A model generated the notes under the pieces. That model saw nothing but the letters and a program-made list of their open reading frames with translations. It searched no databases and was not told the DNA's origin. Made by a program: the position numbers and the translations under genes. This document shows, piece by piece, positions 1 through 4,753 of a DNA stretch of 5,892 nt (position 1 is its first letter; each line of letters opens with the position of its first letter). The DNA comes from an uncultured Alphaproteobacteria bacterium. Its GTDB lineage: Bacteria; Pseudomonadota; Alphaproteobacteria; Caulobacterales; Aquidulcibacteraceae. The stretch lies in the NCBI GenBank assembly GCA_937967725.1, contig CALBSY010000226.1, forward strand, positions 1 to 5,892, written 5' to 3'.

Positions 1-401
1 GGCATGTGATAGTCGTCCGTGACGAGGATGATCCGCGTGTAGTGGTGCTGGCGCGCCCACGCCGCCGCCTCCGAAGCGTTGCCCAGCGTGTCTTCCGCGC
101 TGCGCCCCAGATCGATGCAGCACGCCGCCAATTGCGGATCGACGCCGAGTGCATGGTGCAGCAAGTCATCGTCGGGGACGACGCGATTGCCGCCGGAGAT
201 CAGCAGACGCTCGCCTTTGCGTTCTTCCAGCAGGCGCACGCCGGTGGAAAGCCGTTCGAGCGAACCGCCGGTTAGCGCGACGATGGCTTGCGAATCCGGC
301 GGCGGCGCCGGTTCTTCGCGCACGTTGGCGGCGAAATTCCAGAACCCGGCGATGAAGGCGATCACCGCGATGATGACAGCCCACATGACCAGCGTGCGCA
401 T
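1..401 (-). CDS. YdcF/DUF218 family membrane-anchored protein (3' end cut by window edge)
   Basis: The reading frame starts at an ATG whose A (position 401) is also the last base of the ftsX stop codon (TGATG). It stays open to the left edge: 133 full codons plus two bases, so the C-terminus is missing. Residues about 4-22 form one hydrophobic helix, then a short Pro-rich linker (PAPPP). The rest matches the YdcF/DUF218 fold: VALTGGSLER (41-50) as the first strand with its Gly-Gly turn, LLISGGN (66-72), GRSAEDTLGNA (99-109) carrying the conserved acidic Asp/Glu-Thr-x-x-Asn motif, and ILVTDDYHMP (125-134). Family members are linked to envelope or cell-wall metabolism (SanA/ElyC-like), but the reaction is not established. 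Position directly behind ftsEX fits an envelope role. No strong ribosome site is visible (AAGG about 9 nt upstream), consistent with translational coupling to ftsX. The family call is firm; the function is open. Confidence 0.9.
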   Translation of the reverse strand, partial: MRTLVMWAVIIAVIAFIAGFWNFAANVREEPAPPPDSQAIVALTGGSLERLSTGVRLLEERKGERLLISGGNRVVPDDDLLHHALGVDPQLAACCIDLGRSAEDTLGNASEAAAWARQHHYTRIILVTDDYHM

Positions 402-1261
402 CAGCCCAACCTTGCCGCTTGCGCGTGGAAGTAGCCGGCTGCTGCGCGCGCGCCGGCGCCGGCGGCGATGGCCGCGCCGAGCGGCGCCGCAACGATGGGA
501 ACGAGATCGACCGGTAGAATCATTTGCGGCAGAGCATTGAGGTTCAAGCCGGGAATGGCCAGCCACAACACGATGACGCCTGCGACAGCAGCCAGCGCGC
601 CGCCGGCCAGGCCCGCATACAATCCCAGCACTGCCGCCTCGTCGGCGACGCGGCCCGCGGTCTGACCGCGCGTCGCGCCGAGATCGCACATCACAGTCAC
701 CATTTCGCGCCGGCGCGCCGCCAAGCTGCGCGCCGCCAGCGACACGATCACCGCCATCATCAGCGAAAATACCAGCGCGCCCCAAAACGCCGCCATCCGC
801 ACGCGTGTGGCCAAGCCGCCGCCGCCGGCATCGTCCGGCGCCTGGATCAGCTCAGCAGTGACGCCGCCCTGCGCCAGCGCGGCGACGATGTCGCCGGATA
901 CGTCGCGTTGCGCGGCGCTGGGTGCCAGCTCGACCTCGACCAGCCGCAGCGGCGGCATGTTCTCAGCCGACACATCGGCGCCGCCCCATTCGCTCAACAG
1001 CGCGGCGGCGCGCCCCGCTGTCATCGGCGCGGCCGAGCGCACCAGCGGGGTTTGCGCCAGCGCCATTTCGGCGGCCGCGAGCCCCGCCGGTCCTTCGGGC
1101 GCGACCACGCGCACAATGGCGTAGCTGCTGCGCGCGGCTTCGTAGTCCGCCGCCACCCGGTCCACGGCGCGGGCGGAGAGCCCTGCCGCCGCCGCCGCGA
1201 ACGCCGCGAACGCCAGCGTCCAGAACAGGGCGCGCTCGACGCCCGTGAGGGCGTTCCTCAT
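401..1261 (-). CDS. ftsX: Cell division protein FtsX (ABC-type permease subunit)
   Basis: A 286-residue protein with the FtsX layout. A short cytoplasmic N-terminus precedes TM1 (about 11-31) and an extracytoplasmic loop of about 120 residues (32-155). Then come TM2 (about 157-178), a cytoplasmic loop rich in Arg with the FtsX-like stretch MVTVMCDLGATRGQ (187-200), TM3 (about 211-235) and TM4 (about 250-272). In characterised bacteria FtsX binds FtsE on the cytoplasmic side, and its large loop activates cell-wall hydrolases directly or through partners such as EnvC. Which hydrolase is used here cannot be told from the window. The ATG start overlaps the end of ftsE by 4 bp, and a strong ribosome site, GGAGG (complement of 1269-1273), lies 7 nt upstream inside ftsE. 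The stop shares a base with the next start. The protein is extremely Ala-rich, as expected for the GC content. Identity rests on topology, the loop motif and pairing with ftsE. Confidence 0.88.
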   Translation of the reverse strand: MRNALTGVERALFWTLAFAAFAAAAAGLSARAVDRVAADYEAARSSYAIVRVVAPEGPAGLAAAEMALAQTPLVRSAAPMTAGRAAALLSEWGGADVSAENMPPLRLVEVELAPSAAQRDVSGDIVAALAQGGVTAELIQAPDDAGGGGLATRVRMAAFWGALVFSLMMAVIVSLAARSLAARRREMVTVMCDLGATRGQTAGRVADEAAVLGLYAGLAGGALAAVAGVIVLWLAIPGLNLNALPQMILPVDLVPIVAAPLGAAIAAGAGARAAAGYFHAQAARLG

Positions 1262-1995
1262 TCGAACGCCTCCGCCTCTTGCGGGGCGGCATGGTCAACC
1301 GGCGTGAGCCGTCCGCGATCGATCCGCCAGCGCAACATTGGCGCGCAATCGGCCAGCGTCTCGTCCTGGCTGGCGACGATGATGCAGGTGCCGACGCGGC
1401 GCATTTCCGCCAACAGGCGTACCACGCGCCGCCCGTCGCCGGGCGACATGCCTGCGGTGGGATCGTCGGCCAGGATCAGTTCGGGCTTGCCCGCAAGCGC
1501 GCGCGCGATCGCCGCTCGGCGACGTTCCGCCCCCGAAAGTTTTTCCATCGCCAGATCGGCGGCCCCGCCGAGCCCGACGAAATCCACAAGTTCTCGCACG
1601 TCCTCGGCGTAATCTCGGGGCTTATGCCCGGCCATTCTGAGCGGCATGGCGATGTTGTCGAACGCCGTCCATTGCTCAACGAACACTGGATTTTCAGCCA
1701 CATAGCCGATGCGCTTCTTAACGTTTGCGCGCGCTTTTCCACCGGAGCGGCCCACGTCCAGGCCTAGAATTACAGCTCGTCCAGAACGCGGCGGCAGCGC
1801 TAGGCGCATTAAATGTGTCATCGTAGTCTTGCCGGCAGCTGCGGGGCCGGTGATCAGCGAGACCTCTCCAGCGCGTGCTTCAAAGTCGATTCCCACCAGA
1901 ACGGTGGCGGCGCCGTACCCTGCGTCGACGCCCGTTAGGCGGACGAGAACGCCGCTCTGGTAGAGGTCGAAGTCGGGGTTGTTTGGACGGGCCAT
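1258..1995 (-). CDS. ftsE: Cell division ATP-binding protein FtsE, with atypical catalytic motifs
   Basis: A 245-residue ABC ATPase, close to the usual FtsE length. Visible motifs: A-loop aromatic Y27; Walker A GPAAAGKTT (50-58, Lys56); family stretch TAFDNIAMPLRMAG (110-123), which is typical of FtsE; signature LSGAERRRAAIARAL (153-167); Walker B LILADDPT (173-180). FtsE binds FtsX and powers or gates septal cell-wall hydrolysis from the cytoplasmic face. Several normally invariant residues differ. The Q-loop position has Glu101 (VAENP), the catalytic Glu after the Walker B Asp is Asp178, the D-loop reads GMSPGD without the usual SALD/GNLD pattern, and the H-switch reads VASQDE with Gln210 for His. 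ATP binding looks intact while hydrolysis may be slow or altered (inference). The start is the ATG at 1995, with no clear Shine-Dalgarno upstream. GC is lower than in neighbours in places (about 52% over 1681-1740). Synteny with ftsX (4-bp overlap) supports FtsE over a generic ABC ATPase. Confidence 0.88.
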   Translation of the reverse strand: MARPNNPDFDLYQSGVLVRLTGVDAGYGAATVLVGIDFEARAGEVSLITGPAAAGKTTMTHLMRLALPPRSGRAVILGLDVGRSGGKARANVKKRIGYVAENPVFVEQWTAFDNIAMPLRMAGHKPRDYAEDVRELVDFVGLGGAADLAMEKLSGAERRRAAIARALAGKPELILADDPTAGMSPGDGRRVVRLLAEMRRVGTCIIVASQDETLADCAPMLRWRIDRGRLTPVDHAAPQEAEAFE

Positions 1996-2062
1996 GTCTA
2001 GACAAGCCGAATAGAATCAATGCACCGAGGCAAGTTACTGGGCTAATGGGCGTATCGTTAAC
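1996..2062. promoter_or_regulatory. 67-bp divergent intergenic region between ftsE and the zinc-ribbon gene
   Basis: Both divergent transcription units must start in or near these 67 bp, so their promoters are likely to overlap. The region is visibly AT-richer than the flanking genes. On the plus strand TAGAAT (2012-2017) resembles a -10 box, about 45 bp before the zinc-ribbon start, but no matching -35 is evident. A perfect hexamer palindrome TCTAGA (1997-2002) sits next to the ftsE start, and GTTAAC (2057-2062) abuts the zinc-ribbon ATG. Neither gene has an obvious Shine-Dalgarno here. The promoter assignment is inferred from gene layout rather than from convincing boxes. Confidence 0.4.
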
Positions 2063-2956
2063 ATGATCCTGACCTGCACGTCTTGTTCGTCTCGTCACGC
2101 CGCTGACGACGCCGCCATCGGGCCGGCCGGTCGGACCGTGCGCTGCGCCGCCTGCGGGTTCTCGTGGTTCGCTGAGCCGCAATTGGAGCTGCGCACACAG
2201 GCCGCGCCAGCCGCCGAGGCGAAGGCTGAAGCGCCTGCCCGTGAACCTCTGACACGTGAACGTGTCGAAAGATTGCGCCGCGCCGCCGAACAGCCTGGGC
2301 CCGCGCCTTCCGCAGCGGCACGCTTCCGCGCGCAGCAGGCCGAGCGGATGCGCCGCGAGCGCATGCGCGCGGCGGTTGTCGTGTGGGGCGCCACCGGCGC
2401 CGCCTTGGCCGCTTCCGCCACCGGCATGGTCGCCTTCCGTCAGGACGTCGCCGAAGTGTGGCCGCGTTCGGCCAGCGCGTTCGCCGCGCTCGGGCTCGAC
2501 GTGAACGTCTATGGCCTCGAATTCTACGACCTCACTGTCGAGCGCGATTTTGACGGCTCGACGCCGATCCTCTTGGTCAGCGGCGAAGTGCGCAACATCG
2601 GCCGCGACGAAAAAACAGCGCCGCCGGTGCGCATCTCGCTGCGCGACACCCGCTCGCACGAAATCTTCGAGCTGGTGAACGTGATCACCGACCAGCCGAT
2701 TGCGGCGGGCGCGGCGGTGCCGTTCCAAATCCGCGTCGAGAATCCGCCGGACGAAGCGGTCGATCTCGAAGCGACCTTCGCCAGCTTCTCGGACGTGTCG
2801 CTGGCCGGCGGTCCCGCGCATGTGTCGCCGAGCGCGCCTGCGCCGGTCGACGAAGAGCTGCTGCTCGATCAGCCGCTCGATGACGGCTACGTCTTCGACG
2901 AGACGACGACCAGCGATCTCGGGCCGATCGAAGGTCTGCGCTTCTCCAATAGCTGA
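2063..2956 (+). CDS. MJ0042-type zinc-ribbon, DUF3426-like membrane protein
   Basis: A 297-residue protein. The N-terminus MILTCTSCSSRHAADD, followed by GPAGRTVRCAACGFSW, is the classic MJ0042 zinc ribbon, with Cys5, Cys8, Cys28 and Cys31 as the four likely zinc ligands. A low-complexity Ala/Glu and then Arg-rich segment (about 45-102, charged and probably helical) leads to a single membrane helix (about 103-124). The domain after it (about 130-245, including LLVSGEVRNIGRDEKTAPPVRISLRD-like strands) matches the DUF3426 pattern, a beta-sandwich expected outside the cytoplasmic membrane. The tail (about 255-297) is acidic. Cytoplasmic zinc ribbon plus extracytoplasmic domain suggests a sensor or scaffold; no specific function is established. 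The ATG at 2063 is chosen because it puts the zinc ribbon at the extreme N-terminus as in relatives. The gene is divergent from ftsE and ends 5 bp before the phosphoribosyltransferase start. Confidence 0.87.
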   Translation: MILTCTSCSSRHAADDAAIGPAGRTVRCAACGFSWFAEPQLELRTQAAPAAEAKAEAPAREPLTRERVERLRRAAEQPGPAPSAAARFRAQQAERMRRERMRAAVVVWGATGAALAASATGMVAFRQDVAEVWPRSASAFAALGLDVNVYGLEFYDLTVERDFDGSTPILLVSGEVRNIGRDEKTAPPVRISLRDTRSHEIFELVNVITDQPIAAGAAVPFQIRVENPPDEAVDLEATFASFSDVSLAGGPAHVSPSAPAPVDEELLLDQPLDDGYVFDETTTSDLGPIEGLRFSNS

Positions 2957-2961
2957 GGCGG

Positions 2962-3468
2962 TTGCGCGTCCTCCTCACTGCCGATGACATCGCCGCGCGG
3001 GTGGACAAGCTCGCCGAGGGCTTCGCCGCGCACGTCGACGATAGCTGGACCGTGGTCGCGCTGCTGCAAGGCGCGGTGCCGTTCGCGGCCGATCTGATGC
3101 GCGCCATCGAGAAACGCGGCCGCCACCCGATCTACGATTCACTCTGGCTCGAAAGCTACCGCGACGCGCGCGAGAGCTCCGGCAAGGTCGTGGTGCGCGC
3201 CGACATTTCCCGCTCGGTGGAGGGGCGTCCGGTGCTGATCGTCGACGATGTGTTCGATAGCGGCCGCACCATCGCCTACGCTCGCGCGCACCTGACGGCG
3301 AAGGGCGCAACCCGGACGCTCGCCTGCGCCTTCGTGCGCAAGCCGCAGGCGATCGGCGAAGCGATCGACGCCGTCGGCTGGGACGCGCCCGATGTGTTCC
3401 TGGTCGGCTACGGCATGGACGAGGCCGGCCGCTATCGCGGCCTCCCGCACATCGCCGCGCTGGAGTAG
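2962..3468 (+). CDS. hpt: Hypoxanthine (purine) phosphoribosyltransferase
   Basis: A 168-residue type I phosphoribosyltransferase, transferring phosphoribose from PRPP to a purine base (hypoxanthine and/or guanine) for salvage in the cytoplasm. Evidence: the PRPP loop VLIVDDVFDSGRTI (91-104) with two acidic residues ahead of the SGRT turn; the pyrophosphate-loop segment VVALLQGAVPFAADLMRAI (31-49); LESYRD (63-68) at the flexible catalytic-loop position; VRKP (125-128), the equivalent of the base-contacting Lys segment; and a C-terminal VGYGMDEAGRYRGLPHIAAL-type block (148-167), the HPRT hallmark. The start is TTG at 2962. The frame is closed by TAG at 2950-2952, and the TTG gives the expected MRVLL N-terminus; a later GTG at 3001 would remove the first strand. 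GAGG overlaps the previous stop codon, only about 3 nt from the TTG. The 5-bp gap to the zinc-ribbon gene implies co-transcription. Substrate preference cannot be read from sequence alone. Confidence 0.92.
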   Translation: MRVLLTADDIAARVDKLAEGFAAHVDDSWTVVALLQGAVPFAADLMRAIEKRGRHPIYDSLWLESYRDARESSGKVVVRADISRSVEGRPVLIVDDVFDSGRTIAYARAHLTAKGATRTLACAFVRKPQAIGEAIDAVGWDAPDVFLVGYGMDEAGRYRGLPHIAALE

Positions 3469-3472
3469 GGCT

Positions 3473-3500
3473 GTCTGCTTTTCGCCGATAGCGGACGCTC
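3473..3500. repeat. Dyad repeat element, copy A
   Basis: GTCTGCT (3473-3479) pairs with AGCGGAC (3490-3496), including one G-U pair, around a 10-nt loop, four bases after the hpt stop. Twenty-one of 28 bases match copy B at 3856-3883 without gaps, with the AT-AGCGGAC core conserved. It resembles the small AGCGGAC-type dyads I recall as common between genes in alphaproteobacteria. There is no T-run behind the stem, so it is not a standard intrinsic terminator, though it could protect or end the hpt transcript. Confidence 0.5.
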
Positions 3501-3539
3501 CTCGTTCGCATTAGGAAGGGCTCTCTGGAGCGATGGCCG

Positions 3540-3842
3540 ATGTCATTTGTCGAACGCCAACTCGAACTCAGCAACGGCTCTCACGTGGTCATTCGCTTCT
3601 TCGAACCGGTTGCAGACCAAGCTGATTTCCGATGCGACTATGAAATCACGGGACTGGACGCTACCCGAAAATCTCATGGATTCGGCGTGGATGCGGTGCA
3701 GGCGCTCGTCCTGGCAATGCAGAAGGCACACATTGACCTATTGGCATCGCGCCAGGCCAAGGCCGGAGAACTCACTTGGCTAGGCCAACCCGACTTGGGG
3801 CTCCCCTTACCCGCAAATGTCAAACCCGCAGACTTTACGTGA
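3540..3842 (+). CDS. Small conserved-type hypothetical protein (possibly DUF6968-like), low GC
   Basis: A 100-residue soluble protein with no signal peptide or membrane segment. The N-terminal half looks like alternating beta strands (VERQLELSNGSHVVIRFFEP, then DFRCDYEITGL), followed by SHGFGVDAVQALVLAMQKAHIDL (45-67), a Gly-turn then an amphipathic helix, and a polar tail. The pattern (short beta sheet, then HGxGVDAxQAL helix) recalls small DUF6968-type proteins; this is from memory and unverified. The function is unknown. The ATG at 3540 has GGAG (3527-3530) 9 nt upstream and a purine-rich AGGAAGGG (3513-3520) further back. An overlapping ATG at 3533 is in another frame. GC is about 56% against about 70% at the start of hpt, codon use is less G/C-ending, and copies of one dyad repeat lie on both sides. 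These hints suggest later acquisition. Confidence 0.72.
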   Translation: MSFVERQLELSNGSHVVIRFFEPVADQADFRCDYEITGLDATRKSHGFGVDAVQALVLAMQKAHIDLLASRQAKAGELTWLGQPDLGLPLPANVKPADFT

Positions 3843-3855
3843 GTGCGGAATGAAC

Positions 3856-3883
3856 GTCTGAATTGGGCCAATAGCGGACCTTC
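3856..3883. repeat. Dyad repeat element, copy B
   Basis: The second copy of the element at 3473-3500 (21/28 identical, same orientation). GTCTG (3856-3860) pairs with CGGAC (3875-3879, one G-U pair), and after a small mismatch ATT (3862-3864) pairs with AAT (3870-3872), closing on a short G-rich loop. It lies 13 bp beyond the stop of the low-GC gene. Its right edge is followed by another, unrelated inverted repeat. Confidence 0.5.
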
Positions 3884-3897
3884 AGCTCAAGCACAGC

Positions 3898-3962
3898 GCG
3901 GGGCAGGGCGCCGGCAAGCGGATCAGAAGCGGGGATCCGGCGCGGCTCTGTCCATGCCCCGC
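3898..3962. repeat. Nested inverted repeat in the intergenic spacer
   Basis: The outer arms GCGGGGCA (3898-3905) and TGCCCCGC (3955-3962) are perfect 8-bp complements. The inner arms GCGCCGG (3908-3914) and CCGGCGC (3937-3943) are perfect 7-bp complements. Inside these, GGATC (3920-3924) and GATCC (3934-3938) offer a competing 5-bp stem. The two strands between outer and inner arms are unequal (2 versus 11 nt). It could fold as RNA or be a decayed repeat. No T-run follows, so it is not a classic terminator. Confidence 0.45.
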
Positions 3963-4019
3963 CGCCGCCAATCCCTTGAATCCTAAGCCGCGCGGCAAAA
4001 TCAATCCAACCGCCCCCGC

Positions 4020-4039
4020 GCGCGCCTAAACTGGCGCGC
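4020..4039 (+). other. GC hairpin directly upstream of a start codon
   Basis: GCGCGCC (4020-4026) and GGCGCGC (4033-4039) form a perfect 7-bp all-G/C stem with loop TAAACT. Only AGC separates it from the ATG at 4043, and no Shine-Dalgarno is visible. In a transcript it would occupy the ribosome landing region. It may be a translational control element, or chance in such GC-rich DNA. Confidence 0.4.
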
Positions 4040-4042
4040 AGC

Positions 4043-4690
4043 ATGTCCGCGCCTTCACTCACTCAAACCGCCCTCTGGTCCCGCGCCCGCGCCTCGTTCG
4101 CCCGCGCTGGCGAAGCCATTGGCGCGCCGGCCGCGATCGCCGCAAGCGAAAGCCTCACGCCCACGCTGCGCCGCGCTATCACCGGCTGGGTCTGCCGCCT
4201 TGAACACGTCGTTCGCCGCCTGTTGTTCGTGGAAGCCGCCGTACTCTCCCCCTCCCCGCGAGGTGGGGCGAAGCTGCAGCGTCTCCAAGTTCGCGCAGCG
4301 AACGCGATCGCTGCGCCCGCACGGGTCGCCACACCTCCTAACCCGCACGCCGTGCCAGAAGCAAACGCCCCGCGCATCCGCGCGCTGTGGGGCGGCGCGC
4401 ACCCATCGGCGCCGCCACGCGCGCCGCACGCGCCGAGCCAGACGCCTGCCGCGCTCCGTCTCGCCCGCCGTTTTGAAGCGCTGCGCCGCGTGCTCGAAGA
4501 TCCGATCCCGCACGCACAGCGTCTCGCCCGCGTACTGGCGCGCGCGCTGCGCCGCTTCCCCGACATCGCGCGCCGCTGCGCCCTCGCGCCGTCGCGCACC
4601 GCCCGTTACGACCGCGCCGACCCTCGTCTCAGCATCGACGCCATGGCCGCCGCCCTCGGCGCCGCAGACGCTTACGAAGAAACAGGCTGA
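4043..4690 (+). CDS. Uncharacterised Ala/Arg/Pro-rich protein
   Basis: A 215-residue basic protein of unknown function. An N-terminal half (about 40-67, LRRAITGWVCRLEHVVRRLLFVEAAVL) contains an amphipathic helix with a hydrophobic face, possibly membrane-peripheral. A Pro/Ala-rich middle (about 69-135) looks disordered. The C-terminal part (about 137-172), with LARRFEALRRVLEDPIPHAQRLAR-type helices, looks like the best-conserved portion and recalls hypothetical proteins I associate with Caulobacterales-type genomes. No signal peptide, metal site or catalytic motif is seen. The ATG at 4043 is preceded by a hairpin rather than a ribosome site, so the true start is uncertain. The codons for residues about 68-99 coincide with palindromic DNA that looks like an inserted repeat read in frame. 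A similar-length open frame on the opposite strand (4055-4708) is judged a GC-driven shadow. The next gene starts 63 bp later on the same strand. Confidence 0.62.
   Translation: MSAPSLTQTALWSRARASFARAGEAIGAPAAIAASESLTPTLRRAITGWVCRLEHVVRRLLFVEAAVLSPSPRGGAKLQRLQVRAANAIAAPARVATPPNPHAVPEANAPRIRALWGGAHPSAPPRAPHAPSQTPAALRLARRFEALRRVLEDPIPHAQRLARVLARALRRFPDIARRCALAPSRTARYDRADPRLSIDAMAAALGAADAYEETG
4244..4341. repeat. Palindromic, repeat-like segment inside the coding frame
   Basis: CCCC-T-CC followed by GG-T-GGGG (about 4249-4268) forms an imperfect hairpin. A perfect 8-bp stem follows: GCGCAGCG (4293-4300) with CGCTGCGC (4309-4316), loop AACGCGAT. GCAGCG (4276-4281) could pair alternatively with CGCTGC (4309-4314). 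The flanks (CTCTCCCCC... on the left, ACACCTCCTAACCC on the right) have the C-rich style of dispersed intergenic repeats. It codes without a stop for residues about 68-100 of the surrounding protein. Boundaries are approximate; repeat status is inferred from internal structure only. Confidence 0.4.
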
Positions 4691-4753
4691 AGGCCAACGC
4701 ATCGCCATTGAACTTCATCGCCCATCTATCGCAGCATGGGGCGGGGGGACCTC

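Larger units (their letters stand above)
3843..4042. other. 200-bp spacer without a convincing gene
   Basis: Between the low-GC small gene and the Ala/Arg-rich gene I find no credible reading frame on either strand. A 75-codon frame on the minus strand (3835-4062) crosses the repeats and the start of the next gene and has no recognisable features. The spacer holds dyad copy B, the nested inverted repeat, a 10-bp palindrome GCCGCGCGGC (3987-3996) and a hairpin at 4020-4039. A promoter for the gene at 4043 should lie here: TTGAAT (3976-3981) could be a -35, but the -10 region is poor. Confidence 0.4.

Noticed and set aside
524..1612. Long plus-strand open frame (362 codons) across ftsX and ftsE
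   Set aside because: It lies antisense to two recognisable genes; the translation is Arg/Ala/His-rich with no motif, as expected from the opposite strand of GC-rich codons.
2043..2062. Possible CtrA site near the zinc-ribbon start
   Set aside because: TTAAC is present (2058-2062), but no TTAA lies 7 bp upstream; the nearest CTAA (2043-2046) is 11 bp away, so the TTAA-N7-TTAAC spacing is not met.
1880..2821. Minus-strand open frame (313 codons) across the ftsE start and the zinc-ribbon gene
   Set aside because: It is antisense to the zinc-ribbon protein with its clear Cys ligands and crosses the divergent promoter region; its composition is Arg/Gly-rich shadow type.
3473..3500. Intrinsic terminator for hpt
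   Set aside because: The stem is only 7 bp with a 10-nt loop, and no T-run follows; the sequence match to 3856-3883 makes a dispersed repeat the better explanation.
3976..4004. Sigma70-type promoter ahead of the gene at 4043
   Set aside because: TTGAAT is a fair -35, but the hexamer at the right distance (AATCAA or AAATCA) is a poor -10, so I do not list it as a separate feature.
3835..4062. Minus-strand 75-codon frame in the spacer
   Set aside because: It runs through the inverted repeats and over the start of the next gene, with no recognisable domain; I treat it as an artefact of the repeats.
4055..4708. Minus-strand frame (217 codons) opposite the Ala/Arg-rich gene
   Set aside because: Similar length, but the plus frame gives coherent helices and matches the direction of its neighbours; the minus product is low-complexity Arg/Gly/Ala. 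Some doubt remains because neither strand has a known domain.
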